Shown here: piece by piece, positions 2,870 to 5,866 of the stretch
How the letters are laid out: each line of letters begins with the position of its first letter
Position numbering within the stretch: the first letter of the stretch is position 1
Assembly: GCA_012514835.1 (NCBI GenBank)
Contig: JAAYZM010000123.1
Span: 1-5,866 of the forward strand
Length of the DNA: 5,866 bases
DNA from: Actinomycetales bacterium
GTDB taxonomy: Bacteria; Actinomycetota; Actinomycetes; Actinomycetales; Cellulomonadaceae
Direction: 5' to 3'
Made by a program: the position numbers and the translations under genes
Notes under the pieces: model-generated
Database searches by the model: none
Told to the model about the DNA's origin: nothing
What the model saw: the letters and a program-made list of their open reading frames with translations, nothing else

Positions 2870-5866
2870 TGCAGCTGCACCGGCTCAGGCTCGCCGCGAT
2901 CGGCCCCTTCGCGGGCGAGCACGAGATCGACTTCGCCGCCCTCGCCGCGGGCGGGCTCTTCCTGCTCGAAGGACCCACGGGCGCGGGCAAGTCCACGCTC
3001 ATCGACGCGATCGTCTACGCGCTCTACGGGAACGTCGCGGGCGCCACGGCCAGCAAGGACCGCATCCGCTCGGGATTCGCCGCGACGGGCACCGAGAGCT
3101 ACGTGGACCTCGTGTTCGAGACGGGCGCCGGGCTGTTCCGGGTGCGCCGCTCGCCCGAGTGGTACCGGCCCAAGAAGCGGGGCGAGGGCTTCACCAAGGT
3201 CCAGGCTGCGGCGTCGCTGTGGCGGCTCACGTCGCCCGACGATCTCGACGGCGGGGAGCACCTCTCCGGCCGCCTCGACGAGGTGGGCGCGGAGATCGAG
3301 CAGGCCATCGGGCTGTCGCGCCTGCAGTTCGTCCAGACCATCGTGCTGCCCCAGGGCGAGTTCGCGACGTTCCTCAAGGCGAAGCCGGAGGACCGTCGCA
3401 TGGTGCTCCAGCGGGTGTTCGGCACCGAGAGCTACGAGCGCGTCCAGGAAGAGCTCGCGAGCGCCCGCAAGCACGCCGTCGCCCAGATCGAGGGCGCGCA
3501 ACGTCAGGTCGAGGACTCACTCACGGGACTGTGCGCTGTGCTCGGGCCGTTCGAGGACGAGTCCGTGAACGAGCAGCTCCTCGCGGCGGCGCGCGGGCAG
3601 CTCGCCGAAGGACCGGGCCTCGACGCGCTCGCGGCCGAGCAGGTGTCGCTCGCCGAGGGGGCCGCTACCGCGGCGCGGGCGCGGGTGGATGCTGCGACGG
3701 CGCAGGTCACGACGGCGCGCGCGCTCGCGGACCGGCTCCGCGCGCGCCGTCAGGCAGTCGAGCGACTGACCACGCTGCACGCGACGCGCGCTGAGCTCCT
3801 CTCGGGTGCGGACGATCAGGCTCAGCGTGTGACCCGGCTCGCGGCGGCCCGCCGTGCCGCGGCAGTTGCTGGCGCGCTCACGGGTGTCACCGGCGCGGAG
3901 ACCGCCGTCGCCGCGGCGACCCAGTCTGTGACCGACCTCGATGTCCCGGCGGACTTGCAGGCCCTCGACCGCGCAGGACTGGTTACCGCGCGCGACGAGG
4001 CCCAGCGTGCGGCGGGCGGGCTCGCCGAGGCGATCACCCTCGCGGCGGCGCACGCCGAGCGCGAGCAGGAGCTCGGCACCCAGCGGACCGCCGTCGGACA
4101 GCTCGAGGTGACGCTCGGCGGGGTCCAGGCCGAGCTCGCGGCACGTCCCGCGGTGCGTGAGGCGCTCACGGCGCGGCTGCAGGCCGCCCGCCCCCTCGCG
4201 GAGAAGGCGGGCGTGGCTGAGGTCGAGCTCGAGCGGGCGACCCAGCGCCTCACGGCCGCACGGTCGGTCGCGGCGATCCAGGTCGAGCTGGTCGAGGCGC
4301 AGTCCGAGGTCACGCGCTGCGCCGAGGACGCGACAAAGCGCGTCGAGGAGGAGTCGCGCTTGCGCAAGGCGCGCATCGCGGGGATCGCAGGCGAGCTCGC
4401 GAAGGGCTTGGCCGACGGCGAGCCGTGCCCGGTGTGCGGGGCGATCGAGCATCCGCACCCGGCCGTGATCGGGGACGAGCACGTGGACGAGGAGCAGGTC
4501 GCCGCCGCCGAGGAGGACCGCCGCGACGCCGATGCCGCACTCGTGGCCGCCCGGGCCGCGCTGGCCCAGGTCGAGTCCCGGATCGCGGCGGCGCGGGCCG
4601 AGGCGGGTGACCTCGACGTCGAGGCCGCGGAGGCCGCGCACGCGAAGGCCCTCGCCGCGCTCGAGACTGCGAAGGCGGCCGTGACCGAGCGCGACACCGT
4701 GCAGACCGAGCTCGACGCCGCCGAGGCGCACGACAAGCAGCTCACCGAGCGCCAGGCCGAGCTCACCCGAGACATCGCCGCAGCGAGGGCCGCGATCACG
4801 GCCCTCGAGAAGCAGATCGCCGCCGACGCCGCACGGCTCGAGACGGCCCGCGGCGAGTTCGAGACCGTCGAGGCTCGGCGCGAGCACCTCGGCTCACGGT
4901 GCGCGCACGCCGAGTCGCTGCTCGAGGCGATCGACCGGCTCGCCGAGGCGAAGAGCCAGCTCGCTCGCCGCACCGAAGAGCTCGCTGGAGCGCTCACCGA
5001 GCACGACTTCCCCGACGCGGACGCGGCCCGTGCGGCGAGCCTGCCCGCGAGCGAGACCGACGCCCTCGAACGAGCCATCGAGGAGCACCGCGACGGGCTC
5101 GCGCGCGTCACCGACGCCCTCGCTGCTCCCGAGCTCGCCGAGGCCCTCCGCGAGGTGGACGGCCCCGAGGTGGACTCTGCCGCTCTCGACCCTGCCACGC
5201 TCGACCCGACGAGCATCGACACCGACGCTCTCGACGAGACCCTCGCTGCGGCCGCCGCGGACCTCGCCCAGCACGAGACCGCCCTGCGCGAGGTCACCGA
5301 CGAGTCAGCCGTCCACACCCGCCGCGCCACGGAAGGCGCCCGCTGCCTCGGCGAGCTCACCGAGCTGCTCGGGAGCACGGCCGCCGCCCGCGAGGCCGCC
5401 GCGCCCGTGATCCGCATGGCCGAGCTTGCCCAGGGTGCCGGTCCCGACAACCCCCGCCGTCTGACCCTCGCCACCTACGTCCTCCTGCGCCGCTTCGAAG
5501 AGGTCGTGGACGTCGCGAACGAGCGCCTCGCCGTCATGAGCGACGGCCGCTACGCCCTCGAACGGTCCGAGGCGCGCGAGTCCGGCGGCGGGCTGCGCCA
5601 GGGCCTCGCCCTGCGGGTGCGCGACAACACGATCGACTCCGACCGCGATCCCCACACCCTCTCCGGCGGTGAGACCTTCTACGTCTCGCTGTGCCTCGCC
5701 CTCGCCCTCGCCCAGGTGGTGACCGCGGAGGCCGGAGGCGTCGACCTCGGCACTCTGTTCGTCGACGAAGGCTTCGGCACTCTCGACCCGCACGTTCTCG
5801 AGGCCGTGCTCTCCCAGCTCGGCTCCCTGCACGCCGAGGGTCGCACCGTGGGGATCATCTCCCACG
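2869..5866 (+). CDS. sbcC: SbcC, Rad50-type ATPase of the SbcCD complex (3' end missing)
   Basis: An uninterrupted frame of 999 codons runs from the ATG at 2869 to the window edge. SbcC is the SMC-like ATPase that clamps DNA and gates the SbcD nuclease. Seen in order: Walker A GPTGAGKST (35-43, K41); Q-loop LPQGEF (160-165, Q162); a long Ala/Glu/Arg-rich coiled coil from about 190; the zinc hook C520-P-V-C523 followed by H528-P; the returning coiled coil to about 880; the ABC signature LSGGE (931-935); Walker B TLFVDE (962-967); D-loop GTLD (970-973); and the H-loop in IISH (996-999), where the window ends. SbcC proteins usually run about 1000-1050 residues, so probably only a short tail is lost. 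The start is supported by GAGAGGAG (2855-2862), which ends six bases before ATG, and by the TGATG overlap with sbcD, pointing to translational coupling. Odd points: a six-unit repeat at residues 762-791, and a change in synonymous codon choice between the N- and C-terminal parts. Confidence 0.97.
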   Translation, partial: MQLHRLRLAAIGPFAGEHEIDFAALAAGGLFLLEGPTGAGKSTLIDAIVYALYGNVAGATASKDRIRSGFAATGTESYVDLVFETGAGLFRVRRSPEWYRPKKRGEGFTKVQAAASLWRLTSPDDLDGGEHLSGRLDEVGAEIEQAIGLSRLQFVQTIVLPQGEFATFLKAKPEDRRMVLQRVFGTESYERVQEELASARKHAVAQIEGAQRQVEDSLTGLCAVLGPFEDESVNEQLLAAARGQLAEGPGLDALAAEQVSLAEGAATAARARVDAATAQVTTARALADRLRARRQAVERLTTLHATRAELLSGADDQAQRVTRLAAARRAAAVAGALTGVTGAETAVAAATQSVTDLDVPADLQALDRAGLVTARDEAQRAAGGLAEAITLAAAHAEREQELGTQRTAVGQLEVTLGGVQAELAARPAVREALTARLQAARPLAEKAGVAEVELERATQRLTAARSVAAIQVELVEAQSEVTRCAEDATKRVEEESRLRKARIAGIAGELAKGLADGEPCPVCGAIEHPHPAVIGDEHVDEEQVAAAEEDRRDADAALVAARAALAQVESRIAAARAEAGDLDVEAAEAAHAKALAALETAKAAVTERDTVQTELDAAEAHDKQLTERQAELTRDIAAARAAITALEKQIAADAARLETARGEFETVEARREHLGSRCAHAESLLEAIDRLAEAKSQLARRTEELAGALTEHDFPDADAARAASLPASETDALERAIEEHRDGLARVTDALAAPELAEALREVDGPEVDSAALDPATLDPTSIDTDALDETLAAAAADLAQHETALREVTDESAVHTRRATEGARCLGELTELLGSTAAAREAAAPVIRMAELAQGAGPDNPRRLTLATYVLLRRFEEVVDVANERLAVMSDGRYALERSEARESGGGLRQGLALRVRDNTIDSDRDPHTLSGGETFYVSLCLALALAQVVTAEAGGVDLGTLFVDEGFGTLDPHVLEAVLSQLGSLHAEGRTVGIISH
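5152..5241 (+). repeat. Six-unit 15-bp repeat inside sbcC, encoding a 5-residue period
   Basis: Residues 762-791 of SbcC divide exactly into six pentads: EVDGP, EVDSA, ALDPA, TLDPT, SIDTD, ALDET. Position 2 is always V, L or I, position 3 is always Asp, and three pentads contain Pro. The DNA shows the same 15-base period, with GTGGAC, CTCGAC or ATCGAC recurring at 5155, 5170, 5185, 5200, 5215 and 5230. The Pro-containing, acidic period-5 stretch cannot be regular heptad coiled coil, so it is likely a break or loop in the returning arm. It could have arisen by slippage of a short tandem repeat. Confidence 0.75.

Noticed and set aside
3517..5474. Long open frames on the minus strand opposite sbcC (3517-4887 and 3822-5474)
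   Set aside because: Their translations are Arg/Ser/Ala- or Leu/Gly/Arg-rich with no domain. They mirror the GC-rich, Ala/Glu/Leu-heavy coiled-coil codons of sbcC, which is certain on the other strand.

Overview
The window is very GC-rich, roughly 70% or more by eye. Its codons end almost entirely in G or C, two genes appear to have leaderless promoters of the TANNNT type, and the gene content is that of an actinobacterium. A member of the Micrococcales (Cellulomonas-like) would fit, but this is inferred from composition and style, not from a marker gene. No rRNA, tRNA, CRISPR array, insertion sequence or phage gene was seen.

Layout, left to right. (1) Positions 1-126, minus strand: the probable 5' end of an unidentified gene for an Arg/Gly/Gln-rich, basic N-terminus, cut by the window edge. 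(2) Positions 127-258: a divergent intergenic region with a small inverted repeat just upstream of the next gene. (3) Positions 259-864, plus: a 201-residue secreted lipoprotein of unknown function, with a clear lipobox and four cysteines in the mature part. (4) Positions 865-1010: a spacer with a strong 18-bp hairpin, then an operator-like palindrome and a TAGGGT -10 element. (5) Positions 1011-1484, plus: a YbaK/ProX-type aminoacyl-tRNA deacylase. (6) Positions 1485-1597: a spacer with a second long hairpin of the same build, a smaller palindrome and a TACCGT -10 element. (7) Positions 1598-2869, plus: sbcD. (8) Position 2869 to the right edge, plus: sbcC, overlapping sbcD by one base and cut just after the H-loop histidine, so only a short C-terminal tail should be missing.

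SbcD (Mre11-type nuclease) and SbcC (Rad50-type ATPase with zinc hook) form one complex. It opens hairpins and processes blocked or double-stranded DNA ends. The overlapping stop/start codons indicate translational coupling. The YbaK-type gene is probably a separate transcription unit: a hairpin and a new promoter lie between it and sbcD.

This is mostly an ordinary housekeeping region, and I found no convincing undescribed system. The points most worth a second look are an exact 5-residue/15-bp repeat of six units in the SbcC return arm, two matched -10/start-codon arrangements implying leaderless transcripts, two long hairpins without a T-tract, and a single TTA codon in the lipoprotein gene.
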